NCBI GenBank assembly: GCA_002205965.3
Contig: NADL03000868.1
Location: 124,001-188,000, forward strand
Source of the DNA: Kappaphycus alvarezii
Lineage: Eukaryota; Rhodophyta; Florideophyceae; Gigartinales; Solieriaceae
Direction of reading: 5' to 3'
Length of the DNA: 64,000 nucleotides
The position numbers and the translations under genes were made by a program. Shown here in pieces: positions 12,257-22,960 of this stretch. How positions within the stretch are numbered: position 1 is the first letter of the stretch; each line of letters begins with the position of its first letter. Under the pieces are notes generated by a model. It saw only the letters and a list, made by a program, of their open reading frames with translations, made no database searches and had not been told where the DNA came from.

Positions 12257-12329
12257 AATGGGGGGTTAATTTACTGTGGTAGATATGTGGGTTGGTATCC
12301 AGTAAATTTGTACCGGAGCTTAGATATCG
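12257..12329 (+). repeat. 73-bp repeat, left copy
   Basis: A 73-bp segment starting AATGGGGGGTTAATTTACTG and ending near TAGATATCG is repeated at 15245-15317 with one mismatch (CTTAG versus CGTAG). Such high identity is unusual among the old repeats around it. The two copies are direct repeats bracketing the cysteine-rich gene. Confidence 0.9.
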
Positions 12330-12368
12330 TATCATTGTTTTGCAATTTAATTCAATCGATGTCGACAA

Positions 12369-12425
12369 GGGGGGAAAATGTGGGGTGATTTAATATTTGA
12401 AAAATATGGTCGGTTGTGGCCCGAA
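12369..12425 (+). repeat. TIR-like motif L
   Basis: GGGGGGAAAATGTGGGGTGA, TTTAATATTTGAAAAATATG and GTCGGTTGTGGCCC. The reverse complement of the same series (GGGCTACAACCGACC, TTTCAAATATTAAATCACCC, TACATTTCACCC) occurs at 46630-46680 and in the other two tandem units; weaker copies lie at 3165-3205 and 29271-29312. It looks like the counterpart end of the element bearing motif R. Confidence 0.55.
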
Positions 12426-12429
12426 ATGT

Positions 12430-13300
12430 CGACAAGTACTTGACACGTGGGTATTTTTTTTTTGAAGTATTGATCTGCGCTATTGATCTGCTGCAAGGCA
12501 TGCGAGATACTGCTTTGTGTTAGGAGTGCACAATTGGAAGTGTTTAGTTTTTTTTGTGTTTAGTGCTTGTGCACTTTGCAAACCGTACCCAATGATTGGC
12601 TGCAAGCACCAGTTGTAAAATGCGTCTACTCAAACTGGCGTTGCTTATATGTGCATCCCAGTAAATGTTACTCTACCATAGCCTTTATTCAACGATTCGA
12701 ACTTTACGTAGCGAGGAATACAGATGACGTTGTCACATCAACAAAGGGATGATACACTTCTAGTACACATTTCCATCAAGGTTGCTTCAGAAACTCACGA
12801 ATTGCTGACGAGATAGATAGGAGCAGTCTGATTTCATGTTACCACAAGAAGCCAGTTAACAACAACTCATTACAAGTACAGAGGACTCCCAACCTTTCCA
12901 TTACTCACAGCAAACCAACCCAATTCCCCCCCTCTGTACTCTGTATGTTGGATTTGGAAAGATATCACTCTCGCCTTTCGGCATACGGCAGCGCACTAGC
13001 TAGAGAATTCAACTGCAGTGACCGATAGTTCTCCATTCGGCTTACGTCGAAATTAACTTTATAACTGGGTGTATTTGTCGCACAGGTTTTTCTTAAGCAG
13101 CTTGTGGTCATTTACAACGGTCCAGTTGAACCCTTCCGATTCTCAAGTACACACATAAATGCTCCATCCAGGAATTTTTCCATCAAGCACTTACACCTTG
13201 TCATTATTGCATCACCTCACCAAGCGGGTGACATTGGAGCTACTCCCATATAGACAAGTTCCTCTAGATCATCGCCACTCCTCCTCTGCTATTCTAACAG
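12430..13300. other. Upstream region of the cysteine-rich gene
   Basis: Intergenic DNA without recognisable repeat or coding pattern; it must contain the promoter region of the gene at 13394. There are pyrimidine-rich patches (12930, 13250-13300), as is common before fungal start sites. Confidence 0.4.
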
Positions 13301-13308
13301 CAAAACAG

Positions 13309-13315
13309 TATATAA
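13309..13315 (+). promoter_or_regulatory. TATA box of the cysteine-rich gene
   Basis: TATATAA lies 79 bp before the chosen ATG, preceded by an AC-rich stretch. The spacing is compatible with a TATA element and a short 5' leader. Confidence 0.5.
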
Positions 13316-13321
13316 CTTTCG

Positions 13322-13341
13322 TCACTCGCATGTGCGAGTGA
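13322..13341. promoter_or_regulatory. 9-bp inverted repeat in the leader
   Basis: TCACTCGCATGTGCGAGTGA is two 9-bp perfect arms around a TG spacer, placed 6 bp after the TATA box and 52 bp before the ATG. It could be a dimeric transcription-factor site near the transcription start or a hairpin in the leader RNA. The palindrome is directly visible; the role is inferred. Confidence 0.5.
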
Positions 13342-13393
13342 TTAATTGTCGTCCAAAGCTGTCACTGACTTGCAGTTTCAAACTACTCACACA

Positions 13394-15184
13394 ATGTCCC
13401 CTCCTTATCTTCTAGGCCTTCTCATCCTTTTCTTCCCCCTCGCCTTATCACAAACCCCTCCCTGTCCAAGCGGACATTACTCTACTCAAACCTCATTCAG
13501 TCCTCCGACCTTTACATGTGTTCCATGCCCTGCCGGCACCTATCTCCCCACTTCTGGCGCCGTCGCTCTCGACCTCTGCATTGAATGTCCCCCGAACACT
13601 TTCAGCACAGTTCTCGGCGCTACCTCCAGTTCCACCTGCACCCCATGTCCAGCTGGACTGGCTTCCGGCAGTGGCGCAAACGAATGTCTCAGTTGCAACC
13701 CCGGCTCAAGAATTCAGCCATGCCCTTTTCCACGAAACATAGTTAGAGATGGGGTTTCAATGCAATTCTTTCGCGGAGAATGTTTCTTCTTCCCGGATGG
13801 CCCCGATCCATTCGTGAGCCCTGCTGGAGTTCAGAATGCTAGATGTGAGAGGTGCCCACGAGAAACTATTAGTTCACAGCCCAATTCGTTGCGCTGTGAG
13901 AGATGTCCACGAGGTTTGACTCCTAATCAGAACCGTACCATATGTGTCACTCCAACATGCCCGCCTGGGCAAGGACTGATGGGTGGCGTATGCAGACGTT
14001 GTGGCAACGGGCTCATAGCTGATGAGGACAGAGGCATCTGCGTACCATGCCCAAATGGAGAGGTGGCCAGCACTATACGAGGTGTTCGAGAGTGTCGTCC
14101 CTGCCGGGAGGGAACAGCGAGATTATTCACCAGCTTCTGCGCTACATGCAGTCCTGAAGAGAACCAAAACGTGACAGGGGCCCAATTCTGTTTACCGGAA
14201 ATTCAAACCTGCCCCTTCAATTTCTTTGTTGGTAACGGGGGTGCATGTCTGACCTGCTCAAAGAGGCAAAGATATGACGCCGCAAGCAACACATGCGTCG
14301 CTTGCCAGCTAAACTCATTTAGTAACGGAGGGTTAGACAACCGGTGTCGCAGATGCCGACGTGGCATGATTGCAAGCTCCTTCCAAGACGTTTGCGTCTG
14401 TCAAAGAGGTTGGGGTTGGGTTCCTGGTTCCGGACGAACCAGATGCGCAAAATGCCGACCTGGAACCGCAAGCATTGGAGACCAGTTTTGCCGCCCTTGT
14501 CAGCCAGACTTTTTCGCCCCGGAAGCTGGGATGGCATTCTGCAACTCTTGCGGGCTAGGCTTCACGCAACCGAGGTATGGGCAGAGAAGATGCATTCCCC
14601 GGAGGTGCCCGCCTGGACTAGTTCCCTCAGAACATGCCGGGTGTGTTTTGCCGACTACAAACTGCCCACCAGGCCAGGACAGGTCCGAAATCGATGGTTT
14701 GCTTCCTGACTGCGTGCCGAGAAGCGCGGCAAATTGTACCGAGGGTACAGTTGTGGTTAGAAGAGATTTCGGACCGCCAATATGCAGCACTTGCGGGAGA
14801 GGGCAGAGATATGACAGGAGCTTGGAAATGTGTATTCGCTGCCCAGAGGGAACTACTAGCGCTGGAGGTGCTCCGGAGAGCTGTCAGCCATGTCCGAGAG
14901 GTTTAATATTTATTGATGGGGAATGCAGATGTGCGGGCGGGCGAAGCTTGGTGCGGGGGAGGTGCCGACGATGTCGGAGTGGTACCTTTGGTTATAGAAA
15001 TGTTGACGGATGCCGACCTTGCCTTGTTGGAACAGCAAGCAATAGAACTGGCAGAACATCAATGTGCGAGCCATGCCCGGCTGGAACTTTCGCCGGAAAT
15101 CGGGGACGTACAGAGTGTCTGCCGTGTACCGAGGGCACGACTACATTTGGAATCGGAGAGAGTAGTTGCTTCACGCTTGCATAG
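13394..15184 (+). CDS. Secreted cysteine-rich protein with ephrin-receptor-like (GCC2/GCC3-type) repeats
   Basis: The gene encodes about 596 residues without interruption. I start at ATG 13394 (A at -3) because it gives a classic signal peptide, MSPPYLLGLLILFFPLALS, followed by QTPPC; the frame extends upstream to 13346 but without another ATG. The mature part is built of consecutive Cys-rich modules of roughly 40-50 residues with the pattern C-x-x-C-x-x-G-T/x...C-x-x-C-P-x-G (for example CVPCPAGTYLPTSG and CEPCPAGTFAGNRG), the signature of the ephrin-receptor-like/GCC2-GCC3 fold. No transmembrane helix, kinase domain or GPI-type hydrophobic tail is visible, so it is most likely secreted or wall-associated, with disulfide-bonded modules; it is not a receptor kinase. 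Partner and role are unknown. It has no visible intron, and its regular coding structure contrasts with the broken frames around it. Confidence 0.85.
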   Translation: MSPPYLLGLLILFFPLALSQTPPCPSGHYSTQTSFSPPTFTCVPCPAGTYLPTSGAVALDLCIECPPNTFSTVLGATSSSTCTPCPAGLASGSGANECLSCNPGSRIQPCPFPRNIVRDGVSMQFFRGECFFFPDGPDPFVSPAGVQNARCERCPRETISSQPNSLRCERCPRGLTPNQNRTICVTPTCPPGQGLMGGVCRRCGNGLIADEDRGICVPCPNGEVASTIRGVRECRPCREGTARLFTSFCATCSPEENQNVTGAQFCLPEIQTCPFNFFVGNGGACLTCSKRQRYDAASNTCVACQLNSFSNGGLDNRCRRCRRGMIASSFQDVCVCQRGWGWVPGSGRTRCAKCRPGTASIGDQFCRPCQPDFFAPEAGMAFCNSCGLGFTQPRYGQRRCIPRRCPPGLVPSEHAGCVLPTTNCPPGQDRSEIDGLLPDCVPRSAANCTEGTVVVRRDFGPPICSTCGRGQRYDRSLEMCIRCPEGTTSAGGAPESCQPCPRGLIFIDGECRCAGGRSLVRGRCRRCRSGTFGYRNVDGCRPCLVGTASNRTGRTSMCEPCPAGTFAGNRGRTECLPCTEGTTTFGIGESSCFTLA

Positions 15185-15244
15185 ATAAGATATCCAGCGA
15201 TCCAAAGGCCTTTACTATTGAAAAGACTTTCGGCATGTTGCAGC

Positions 15245-15317
15245 AATGGGGGGTTAATTTACTGTGGTAGATATGTGGGTTGGTATCCAGTAAATTTGTA
15301 CCGGAGCGTAGATATCG
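15245..15317 (+). repeat. 73-bp repeat, right copy
   Basis: Direct repeat of 12257-12329, beginning 60 bp after the stop codon of the cysteine-rich gene, where it may lie in the 3' untranslated region. Confidence 0.9.
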
Positions 15318-15532
15318 GCATGTTATAAAGGTACTCAAGTTACTCCTGCATGTAAAATGGCGTTGCGGTTTGACTAAATCGAGTTTTTTTTCTTGCTCTT
15401 TCATTCAAGAACTCTCTACATATTAACGATGCTGACTTCATACTAATGTACTACTGCAAGTGTGAAATGGATAACAAAGTGCAGCGGTACTCATGTTGGA
15501 AGCAAGTGTAACTCCATACTGCTTCAGTAACC

Positions 15533-15782
15533 GGGGGGAAAGGTTTGGGTATTTTACTCTTGGAAGATATATCCGATTTATCTCATGGTTTTCCAGACAA
15601 CAGTTATGAGACAGGAGGACCCACGGGAGCTCATTTAGTAACAGCCATGCTGGCTGATATCCAGGAAACTGGTATGGCAGTTAGATTACACTCAAAATGT
15701 TGCCGCAGGTGCAGATGGCACTCCACTACCAGATCGGATATATCTTCCAAAAGTAAAACACCAAAACCTTTCCCTCTCTACC
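15533..15782. mobile_element. MITE-like element with about 45-bp terminal inverted repeats
   Basis: The left end reads GGGGGGAAAGGTTTGGGTAT, TTTACTCTTGGAAGATATAT, CCGAT. The reverse complement of the right end reads GAGAGGGAAAGGTTTTGGTG, TTTTACTTTTGGAAGATATA, TCCGAT. The arms are about 45 bp with a handful of mismatches around a non-coding core of about 150 bp. A TA dinucleotide borders each side (CAGTAACC and CTCTACC), compatible with a TA target-site duplication. The size, the lack of coding and the many other copies of one arm in the window fit a miniature inverted-repeat element mobilised by a transposase elsewhere. Confidence 0.65.
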
Positions 15783-15979
15783 AGCAAGTGGACGGGGGCT
15801 AGCAACCAATCAAGCCGAATTGAAGGTCACTGCGGACGTGGAGTATCGCTGTAAACGAGTACCTTGTATTTGCGAAACCTTCCATTGTGCTACCAGTGAC
15901 AGTTCTCACGGGCTCCTTGACGACAGCGAACGTCGCCGGATGCCAGCCTCCGTGTCGGAACGAAAAAAGTCCTCTTCGC

Positions 15980-16398
15980 AGCTTGAAATCCGTCCTTGAC
16001 CAATCTTCCTACCTATTTCTTTCCAAAACAAATTCTAAATATCTTTTTCGTTTATGAATCCGAATTCACTGTACAACTCCATTTTCTATTTTATGTTTGA
16101 ATATTTGGTCCTCCTCCTTCAAAGAGATGCCTTTCAATTCGTGGTCACTTCGCCTCCCAAATTCAGTTCCGATATTGTATCAAGCAGATCTTTATGATGC
16201 CCCCGAATTAATGCAAATCCAAGGCCGCAGTATCGACTCGTATTTTTTCGACCAATACCGTGATGATTACCAAATACATGCCCCTATTTAAAGTGCTATA
16301 GCATTGTCGCTGAAGCATCACTCCTACCACTAACAATTTGATAAGCTGATTACCCTTTTGTCAACATCCACAACCCCGCTCACCCCTTTTCCAGAAAT
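15980..16398 (+). repeat. Conserved 5' flank of acidic-tail copy 3
   Basis: ATGAATCCGAATTCACTGTA, CATTTTCTATTTTATG, TTCAGTTCCGATATTGTATC and the CCCCTATTTAAAG block match the DNA before the acidic-tail copies in the tandem units (45620-45960) and at 6219-6560 (opposite strand). TATTTAAA near 16286 is a possible TATA element about 110 bp before the ATG. Confidence 0.55.
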
Positions 16399-16956
16399 AT
16401 GACGTCAAATCGCCCCTCTGTCCCTATCTCCAAAAACCCCCTTCTCGTCCCATCAATGGCCTTTGTCTCGCCGCCTACGGGCCAACCGATGCCGACGACT
16501 ACCTCCGGCGGCAAACTAAGAAGAATATCATCGAGTTCGTTCGAGATAGAATAAGAGGCGAGGGAGGTAAGTGAGGATGAGGCTGAGAAAGTCGAAGAGG
16601 AGAGTGGGGGGTCCTTCGAGGAATGGTTAGCCCCTGAGCTGGTTTACGAGATTCAGGAGGAGGATGGGGAGAACGGGGATGGGATGGAAGATCGGCCCAT
16701 GGAGGAGGAGGTGAAAGTGCAGAAATTGGACCGCAGCTCCGAGAACGTTGGGGCGGGGTGGGAGCTAGGAATGGAGGATCAGGCGGTACCGGTCATTGAA
16801 GTGGATAAAGATATCTTTAGTGTTCTAGATATTTCAGGGGAGGCCACAGGAAGCTGCGAATCGCTCGAAGGGATATGTGTGGAATGTATGGGTAGCATAG
16901 ATTTTTTGCAGGAGCTGCTCGGTTCTAGCCTTGAGAATGAAGATCGTGAGGAGTAG
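16399..16956 (+). pseudogene. Acidic-tail family copy 3
   Basis: From ATG 16399 the frame gives MTSNRPSVPISKNP, matching MTDLRPSLTITRS of the unit copies. About 25 codons on, the homologous frame changes (AAYGPTDADDYLRRQTKKN), and near 16565 it changes again at a GGTAAGTGAG that also resembles a splice donor. The frame then runs open to TAG 16956: acidic EDEAEKVEEES, FEEWLAPELVYEI, EEDGENGDG, and a C-terminal part ending LENEDREE. The predicted protein is about 185 residues and very acidic. It has the longest C-terminal region of the family in this window. If the shifts are sequencing errors or introns, it could be functional. No known domain is recognised. Confidence 0.5.
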
Positions 16957-16987
16957 ATGTAGATATTTATTGGAAGTATCTTATTGG

Positions 16988-17420
16988 TAGTCTCTATCGC
17001 CCGCATGATTTTTTAGTGTATTTTATGGTATTTAGTATGCGTTCTTGAGACTTTGGGATTAGCCGAAAAGTCTACATAAGCTGAGTAAACTGCTTCCTCC
17101 CTGAGAGGTCAAGCAAGTTGGCAGACAACTTCGAGCCCAGTCCCAAATAGTTGGGAAGTTGAGAGTCAACTTCAGACCCAAGAAGCATTTATTTTACGCT
17201 AATCACTGAGCATAGGTGGTAGACCTTGCCCCTTTTATACTCAGTCATCACCCTTGAACTGTCGTCCTCATCCACCTCCTTTGGTTCTCACAACTATACC
17301 ACGGTAGCACTTTTTTCGCTTGCAACACCTCATTCTTGGGGTAAATGGTTCTGAGGATCTCTTCCCCCGCTGATTTATCCCTATCACTCCGATCGTTAAA
17401 ATGGAGACAGAAATTAGTCT
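16988..17420 (-). repeat. LTR remnant, Ty3 family, reverse orientation
   Basis: GAGACTTTGGGATTAGCCGA, AGTAAACTGCTTCC, GTTGAGAGTCAACTTCAGAC, CCCCTTTTATACTCA, CTATACCACGGTAGCA and CTCTTCCCCCGCTGATTTAT follow the reverse complement of the intact LTR over about 400 bp. The side corresponding to the element's 3' LTR end (around 36300-36446 in the reference) is missing. Confidence 0.65.
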
Positions 17421-17664
17421 GCTTTCCCCTAGAGATTCGGCAAGAACACCTTGGTAATTTCCGCTTCTTCTCAGCGTGGGCTGCATTGAAGCTCTTAAAT
17501 GGATTGAATTGCTTTGCTCTGGGCAAGGGAAGGGGAGAAAGGATTGAGGACGGTTACATCAATTTGTTGGAATGGATTTGAGTGCTAGCGGACCATTGGG
17601 GTGCGCGGTCCGGAGTTACGCGGTTCTGTACGGCTCATACTCCCCTTGTATCCTCTAGGCACCA

Positions 17665-17865
17665 GTTGTACGGGGTGAAAGTTTTGGTGTTTTACTCCTG
17701 GAAGATATACTACACTCTATCCTAAAGTATTCCAGACAACCACAATCGACTCAAAATGACATGCCAAACAGTAATACGGGAGGAACTACGCTTCCAAAAA
17801 GGCCACCTTACAGCCCGCCAACGAGCAGGCCGCACTGGACATGACGCTTGCTGCAGCCAGACAAC
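17665..17865 (+). repeat. TIR-like motif R with downstream block
   Basis: GGGGTGAAAGTTTTGGTGTT, TTACTCCTGGAAGATATACT, CCAGACAACCACAATCGACT, then CGGGAGGAACTACGCTTCCA and GCCGCACTGGACATGACG. This copy shows the block continuing for about 190 bp after the motif, matching 31617-31800. Confidence 0.65.
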
Positions 17866-18091
17866 TGTCTCGGCGTTTGTTCTATGATACGCCGCGGTCA
17901 CGCTCAATTACCGAAAACTGCGCATATACCCCATCACCTGATCCATAGGCGGGGTTTCTGCACGAACCACCCTATGACCTCTATGAAACAAAAGTTTTAT
18001 CTTCCCCTCTCGACTACTTTTTTTATTTTAGGTGCTCTACATTTTAATTTTTCTTGGTCGCCCCCGCCGGGCTACCCAGAGACTCAAGAGG

Positions 18092-18785
18092 TGATAGGGA
18101 TAAATTTGCGAGGATGAAATTCTCATAAGCAATTATCCTTGGACGTAAGTGTTACAAGTGACAAAAGTGCTGCCGTGGAATACTTTTGGAAACACAAAGG
18201 AGTGGATAGTAACGGGAGGTCGAGGGGCTAAGGATGAGTCAAGAGGGCAAATCCTACCATTTATCCTCAGTGACTAACGTAAGAAATTGCTTCATGGGTC
18301 AGAAGTTGACTTTCAAATTGTCAAATATTTGCGCCTGCACTTGAATTTTACTGCGAAATTCCCTAAACTTCTACAGAGAAATAGTTTTAATCAGCTGGTA
18401 TATACTTATTGGCTAACCCTTACTTCCCAGAGGCACATACTACATACCATAAACGGGTTTAAAGGGAATTGTATGGACGAGAACGACTAGAAGGAAGACA
18501 TCTCCTCAAGGTAAATATCTAGGTGCCATCACCATAGCCCCCAATTATAACCCAGGAGTGGAAACTATGTGGCCAGCATATAGAGTTTTCAGAATCGCAC
18601 TTGGTATCTACCAGAACCTTGGCATTCACTGACATCAGTTAATACCAACGTTTCAGAAGATTTTAACTGCAAACCATGGATTCGTCGAGCCAATAAAGTA
18701 ATTAAATATCTTGTAAATTCAGATACTTTACTAAAATTTGATCTATGTTGATATTTTTCTGTAGATCAATGTTTACTACACATCA
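18092..18785 (+). repeat. Full-length solo LTR, Ty3 family
   Basis: It starts TGATAGGGATAAATTTGCGA and ends ACACATCA, the same TGATAG and CACATCA termini as the intact LTRs, with length 694 versus 721/722 bp. Internal landmarks are in order: ATTCTCATAAGCAATTA, AGTGCTGCCGTGG, CAGAAGTTGACTTTCAAATT, TCCTCAAGGTAAATATCTAG, AAATATCTTGTAAATTC. Flanking 5-bp sequences (AGAGG and GGATG) do not match, so no target duplication is left. It is probably the product of LTR-LTR recombination followed by drift. Confidence 0.75.
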
Positions 18786-18928
18786 GGATGCATCCGAGAA
18801 GGGGATGCAGGCCCAGTAACGGCTGCAAAAACAAAAAATATCGTAACTGATCTTTTTGTCCTTCCTCTCTAAATCTCTTAAAGATAGCAAACGCCCTATT
18901 CCCTCTTCTTCTCTCAATCCTGTAAGAA

Positions 18929-19708
18929 TTATAACAACGCATTTCCTTTTTCTTCTCGCATTTCCATTAAAATCATAACCGCCTCTTTCCTCCCTCTTCT
19001 CTCTCCCCCTTCTTCTAAGCGTAATATGCCACCCTCAACCCCACACGCTAAAGAGCCCTCAAGAAGGTACCACAAGCAAGGGATTGTAATAAGTCTCATA
19101 CAGCATTGACAGACATATTTCTTAGGTAATCGGACCTTACGAAGTTTTAATTCTTCTTTGAACACGTTGCGATCAGTGGTAAAAATGATGAGTGGAAGTT
19201 GCTCGAGTTTTTTCATTTGGATGTGGAAGATTTCAACTTTTTCTGCCAGAATTTTACAAAAGACAGCGGTACTCTTTGAATGACGGAGGACAGCGACATT
19301 CTTGTGCATGAATGCTGAAACTGAGCTGCGGTAAAGAAATCACTGTTAAATAGGCTCAACAACATGGAATTGTGTATTGAAGGCCAACTCTGTGCCTCTT
19401 ATTGAATATTTACATCGAATGATTTCCATTTTCGCCAAAGCAAATTTCAATGATGAATCCAACTTTGAACCCTTTCGCAAAACAAAGGCTGATACAACAA
19501 AAGAGCTGTTACCGCTACTATCCTCTTTTCTCTCCATTAATGGCATTTTCTGCACCCAGCTCCAAAGTTGGAATACTGCACAGAGGAAGGAGGGAGAAAA
19601 GGGGCAGTTAATATATTTTTGCTTTAGTAGCCAATATCGGGCCGAAATCTCCCTCTCAAATGTCCCACTGGTCTCTTTCTGCTGTAGAGCAGCGGAAAAT
19701 CTATACAA
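18929..19708 (-). other. Two unrecognised minus-strand open frames
   Basis: Frames 19346-19708 (120 codons) and 18929-19309 (126 codons) lie head to tail on the minus strand, separated by 36 bp containing TTTACCGCAG, which could be a 3' splice site. The residues are mixed (AEKVEIFHIQMKKLEQLPLI, LRKVRLPKKYVCQCCM) and the second ends in a Glu/Arg-rich tail. They may be exons of one small gene or chance openings; no family recognised. Confidence 0.2.
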
Positions 19709-19719
19709 GAAATGATTTT

Positions 19720-22700
19720 TTTGCCCCTAGGAATAATTGAATAGTATCGCAGATAGTATTATGCTCATTGTAAAGTTCTCTGGGAGCTTAAATACTTGAC
19801 TCGTACAACGAGGGCTCAAATCGTATAAGGAGAGGCCGAGAGGTACATTGACGCGCACTTACGGACCCCCCAAAACTAGTTTTCACGAGTTACACGAAAT
19901 CTCTATTCAAGATCTCACGCCACAAAAGGGCTGTGAATTCTGTGAGGCTATTCAATATGCTACCTCGACTTGTAGTTCTTCGGCTCCTATTTCCTATTTT
20001 ACCCCCGTTCTGCATTTTTCAAACTTTTTCTCACGGCTTTTACTTCCTAACGCACAACCCATCATTCCACGCCTAGACAGAACTCTACATTAAAGCTTAT
20101 TTTGTGCCATTTTAGGGAAATTATTGTTGTTTTGGTTCACTTCCTCCGTTCAGTGTTCGTAAATTGTGCCAAAGGAGCTAATCACGGTGAGATGTGTTGT
20201 GTGAAGTCCACTACGTAAGAAATATGGTTCCAAGTCTGTACGACGTTCGCGGTATGGAGATAGGCTTATTTTGAAAGTAGATTGAAAGTTGCAGTTTAGT
20301 TAGGAGTCTGAAAATGTGGGCTTGATTGATGCTTAATTCTATTTCAAACTGCCAGATAATTGATATCTATTGGGAAAACTTTGGATCCTCTGCGTAAATA
20401 AGTCTTCAATGAATGGTTATTACCGATCTCGGAGAAGTATTCATCAATTTCAAAGATAAATCGGATACAAGAGCTCTAAGGACAAAGTAGTCAGGCTCCC
20501 AAGATTTATTTGGCGGAGTTTGCTGCTGGGAATTCAAGGCCTCTGGGTAAGTAAATCTTCGCCGCGCCTGGGCTTTGGAGTACTAAGTGAACACAAGAAT
20601 ATCTTTCTTGATCATTGTATGAATCTTGGGTTGAGCCTGGATGAGTTGAGCCTGCGCTCCAAACTACGATTTATATTGAGCTATAGATAGCTAACTGCAG
20701 AAGTAAAGCATCGTATAATATATCAAATGTAGATCTTTCACTGCCAAACAGCCCAAACAGCATCTTAAGTAGCAATGTCGGAGTTTTTATCTTCATTAGT
20801 GACATACTCTGACAAAATGTAACACTAAAGTTGGTGAAGGTGATATATGATGGCAAGGAAGCCTGTAATAGGCAAAGAATTTATAAGAAACCGAATATTC
20901 AATTCGCCGGTAACTCCTCCAAGTATATCATTCGGGTCAATTTTTGCTTCATGTAACTGCAACGAAATTCTAACGACCGGGAAGTGCCTAGTAGCCCTGC
21001 TGATGAGGGCACTGGTGGTTTCAGTCTACGTAAGGTGCAAAAAATTATTGTAAATCTGTACAGCATGTGAAGTACTACGTCTCAAAGTAGGAAAACTTTC
21101 AGAATACCAAAGGGCCAAGCCGAATCACTGGTTTATGACCAAGACTGCAGAGAACTGCAGTAAGGCCCTGAATAGGTCATTTTAACATCTGGACCTTCAC
21201 GGGAGCAGAAAGTGAAGAAAAGGGTCTTTGTACGTCTTTTGGACAGCTACCCTACCCCCACGCGTTATTGCTCTACAATATGTAATGGAAGCTCCTGTTT
21301 CCATCTATGAATCTTCTAGTAGATTCTTTGCTACTACAAACGAAATATATCGGACCTGTTGTATCCCAGGGATAGACGCCTGTAGAAGAAAAAAATCTAA
21401 GTAAGATGAAACAAGTCAACCTTACCATGGCCCTTCCAAAATACCGTTAAGCTCCTCGCTATTTTGTCAAGCGCATACAGCTTTTGATAAAAGATATGCT
21501 GAAAATTATATGTTACTGACGTTAGCCAACGATTGCTCCCTCCTCCGTGTAAGTAATCTTGAATGTTAAGTGTATGAGATATTCAACCGCGAATTCTAAA
21601 ATATATTTGCTCCTTCAGTAAGCGTGGTCAACATTTTCCCATAAATCCTTCCCCTTTTATATCACTAGATAGGCATAGGATGTTTATAAGCACCCATCAC
21701 TGAATCAGTATATGGATGCCATAAACTTCAAGTAACTATCGAGATTTCAACTAGGCTCCGAGATGGAATTCATGTAAGTCGTAGTGATTTATTCGGTCAG
21801 CAGACTCAAATGCGTTTTGTAAGTTGATCTCTGAACTTCCATTTCCCTTATAATCCATTACGCGGAACGATATTTCATGTGACTTTGACCAAATCCCTTT
21901 TAGTTCTACTTGCGGATGTACTCAGTACGACTACCTGTTATATATTATTAAAGTTATCTCTTGACCGAATAATTTATTTTCTTCTTCGAAAATGTCAGGT
22001 CCAAGTTGGGGGCCGAGTGGTCCGGACTGCTCTACTTCAGGCCCACTCGGGAGAATTATAGCTCTAAGAACAATTTCAATCGATAATCGAAAATTGCCTC
22101 GACTTTAAATTACCCACCAGTAGCAGTGGACGAGCACTAGCAAAAGAATTGGATAATTAAAAGATCACTACAATTAGTTCTGCTGGTGCCAATACAGTAT
22201 TTTTGCCTATTACACAAAATCAGCGACCCTTTAAGCTTCTTTGCACTTGTCTAGATGAAGCTGTGGACCAATAAAGAAAGGATCGCATGAAGTAGCGTAA
22301 AAAGCGGGAAACGATCTCCAAGTGGCTTCTTCGTAGGCAAGCGATTCCCTCTAGTGGTGCGTAAACTATCATTTTGACAATTGATTTGAAGATTAATAAA
22401 GATCTCACATTGAATCATGATACTCCTACAAAATTTTTGGCTTGCCTCATTGACATTGTACCACGTTATCAAGGGTTTAATACTCAGAGTGGTTGGTAGG
22501 GAGAGGTTCTAGACACGGTTTGTAATTATAAAATCAGCAGCCTTGATTAGGCTGCCGAGAGAACATTGCGTGTGGAGAAACGTACAACGTGTCAGTGATG
22601 AAATACGCTGGCTAACTTCGATTCAAGCGTCGTACAGAAGATCCCTTGAAATAACTTTCCGTACTCGACCAAATCTAGATCTCTAACAGAGAATGGTACT

Positions 22701-22955
22701 CTTTTGTCATTTCCATCCTAGTCCTTTTTGGCCATTAGGGTCGCCTCTTGCGGCCAGTGATAAGGTATATCCTACGAACAATCCCGTAAAGACGAAAGGG
22801 AAAGTGACAGAAAGAACAATCAGAGTGGAAAGAAAAAGAATGGAGGCGAACAAAAGAGATATGGAACATATTCTATTTTGCCCCGATGCACGACATGCTC
22901 AATGCAATAAGAATTCCAGAACAGGGTATCATCTGATCAGCTCTTACAGGGGAGC
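19720..22955. other. AT-rich stretch without recognisable genes
   Basis: Low-complexity-free but AT-rich DNA; all open frames are short and motif-free. It probably consists of repeats mutated beyond recognition. Confidence 0.4.
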
Positions 22956-22960
22956 GCAAT

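Noticed and set aside
13346-13393. Longer start for the cysteine-rich protein
   Set aside because: The frame upstream of ATG 13394 has no ATG; a start there would need TTG and would bury the signal peptide.
13394-15184. Receptor kinase or EGF receptor interpretation
   Set aside because: No kinase domain, no transmembrane helix; the C-x-x-C-P-x-G spacing fits ephrin-receptor-like/GCC2-GCC3 modules better than EGF.
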